Source: Rhodopseudomonas rhenobacensis (GTDB taxonomy: Bacteria > Pseudomonadota > Alphaproteobacteria > Rhizobiales > Xanthobacteraceae). Taken from it: a DNA stretch of 64,000 nt. How positions within the stretch are numbered: position 1 is the first letter of the stretch; each line of letters starts with the position of its first letter. Under the pieces are notes generated by a model, which was not told where the DNA came from, did not search any database, and saw only the letters and a list, made by a program, of their open reading frames with translations. The DNA is taken from positions 1 to 64,000 of the forward strand of contig NZ_JACHIH010000017.1 in the NCBI RefSeq assembly GCF_014203125.1, in the 5' to 3' direction. This document shows positions 63,447 through 64,000 of this stretch, piece by piece. The position numbers were made by a program, and so were the translations under genes.

Positions 63447-64000
63447 ATGACACGCCACGGCTTTCTCGACCTGCGGATGACCGCGCTGCACGACTACCGC
63501 GCGCCATGGTGGCTGCCGGGCGGCGACCTGCAGACCATCTGGCCGGCGCTGATCTCGCGGCCGCGCAGCTCGGCGGCGCCGGCGTATCGGCGCGAACGCT
63601 GGCAGGCGCCGGACGGCGACTTCATCGACGTCGACCACCTGCAAGGCGCCCGCGGCGCGCCGTGGCTGGTGTTGTTTCATGGCCTCGAAGGCAGTTCGTC
63701 GAGCCACTACGCGGTGGCGTTTGCGCAAGCCGCGCAGGCGCGCGGCTGGCATTTCAGCGTGCCGCATTTCCGCGGCTGTTCCGGCGAGCCGAACCTGGCG
63801 CCGCGCTCCTATCACTCCGGCGATTTCGAGGAGATCGGCTGGATGCTCGACCGCATCCGCGGCTACGCCGCCGCGCCGGTGCTGGCGGCCGGGGTTTCGC
63901 TCGGCGGCAACGCGCTATTGCGCTGGGCGGAGGAAGCCGGCTCCACCGCCGCGCCGGTGGTCCGCGCACTGGCGGCGATCTCGGCGCCGCTCGATCTCGC
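63447..64000 (+). CDS. YheT-family alpha/beta hydrolase (partial, runs off the window)
   Basis: The frame opens at ATG 63447 and has no stop before the window ends. The 184 visible residues carry the YheT pattern: PWWLPGGDLQTIWPALI at the start, the oxyanion block LVLFHGLEGSSSSHYAVAFA, the PHFRGCSGEPNLAPRSYHSG block and the nucleophile elbow AGVSLGGNALLRWAEEAG. The remaining acid and His of the triad lie beyond the window. The family is of cytosolic hydrolases/esterases with unclear natural substrate. It is divergent from the LTXXQ gene. Confidence 0.9.
   Translation, partial: MTRHGFLDLRMTALHDYRAPWWLPGGDLQTIWPALISRPRSSAAPAYRRERWQAPDGDFIDVDHLQGARGAPWLVLFHGLEGSSSSHYAVAFAQAAQARGWHFSVPHFRGCSGEPNLAPRSYHSGDFEEIGWMLDRIRGYAAAPVLAAGVSLGGNALLRWAEEAGSTAAPVVRALAAISAPLDL

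Overview
The window is high-GC DNA from an alphaproteobacterium, most likely of the Bradyrhizobium/Rhodopseudomonas group. This rests on the codon and base composition, an acdS-type ACC deaminase, a VirA/VirG-like two-component system, a CHASE2 adenylate cyclase, many acyl-CoA genes and rhizobial-type IS5 debris. It divides into an accessory island on the left (about 1-20.7 kb) and chromosome with scattered decayed genes on the right.

Island, 1-20.7 kb. This is a dense biological-conflict locus with two modules. Module A (517-8980, + strand) is an operon: a trypsin-like protease joined to a degenerate NTPase-like region, a STAND-type P-loop ATPase, a trypsin-like protease fused to a DNA/RNA non-specific endonuclease, and a peptidoglycan hydrolase interrupted by an in-frame amber codon. 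Module B has a minus-strand arm, made of an EAD1-trypsin protein and a membrane-anchored trypsin fold that seems to have lost its nucleophile. Its plus-strand arm is an operon: an EAD1 + TIR-like protein, an nSTAND1-type ATPase with a membrane segment, a short precursor peptide ending in four consecutive aromatic-X-Asn tripeptides, and a GrrM/OscB-like radical SAM/SPASM maturase. Coupling a STAND/EAD1 conflict switch to a three-residue-cyclophane RiPP is the most unusual thing here. The island ends in a tyrosine-integrase remnant cut by an IS5 remnant, followed by a 3' fragment of tRNA-Ser(UGA) that looks like an attachment site.

20.7-33.6 kb. A broken small gene, ACC deaminase, a secreted alpha/beta hydrolase and a GMC oxidoreductase come first. 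They are followed by a VirA-like hybrid kinase, a di-haem peroxidase and a VirG-like regulator, then an Lrp regulator. After that comes a graveyard: a LysR tail, a cyclase with an in-frame stop and an HlyD fragment.

33.6-47.6 kb. A TRAP transporter (DctP and a fused DctQM), a PAS-LuxR regulator and a catabolic cluster follow. The cluster holds a ThDP lyase-like enzyme, an acyl-CoA ligase, an SDR, a thiolase, two crotonases and a TetR regulator, and it ends in truncated SDR and acyl-CoA dehydrogenase remnants. Together they suggest uptake and CoA-dependent breakdown of an organic acid whose identity the sequence does not reveal.

47.7-64 kb. An RND efflux pair comes first; its permease has lost the end of its membrane domain. 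Next are a GNAT gene, a DUF2147 gene, a BaeSR-like two-component system, an orphan CpaB, a CHASE2 adenylate cyclase, a FecR-domain protein beside a TPR/beta-barrel outer-membrane protein (possible type XI secretion pair), an LTXXQ periplasmic protein and the start of a YheT-like hydrolase that runs off the window.
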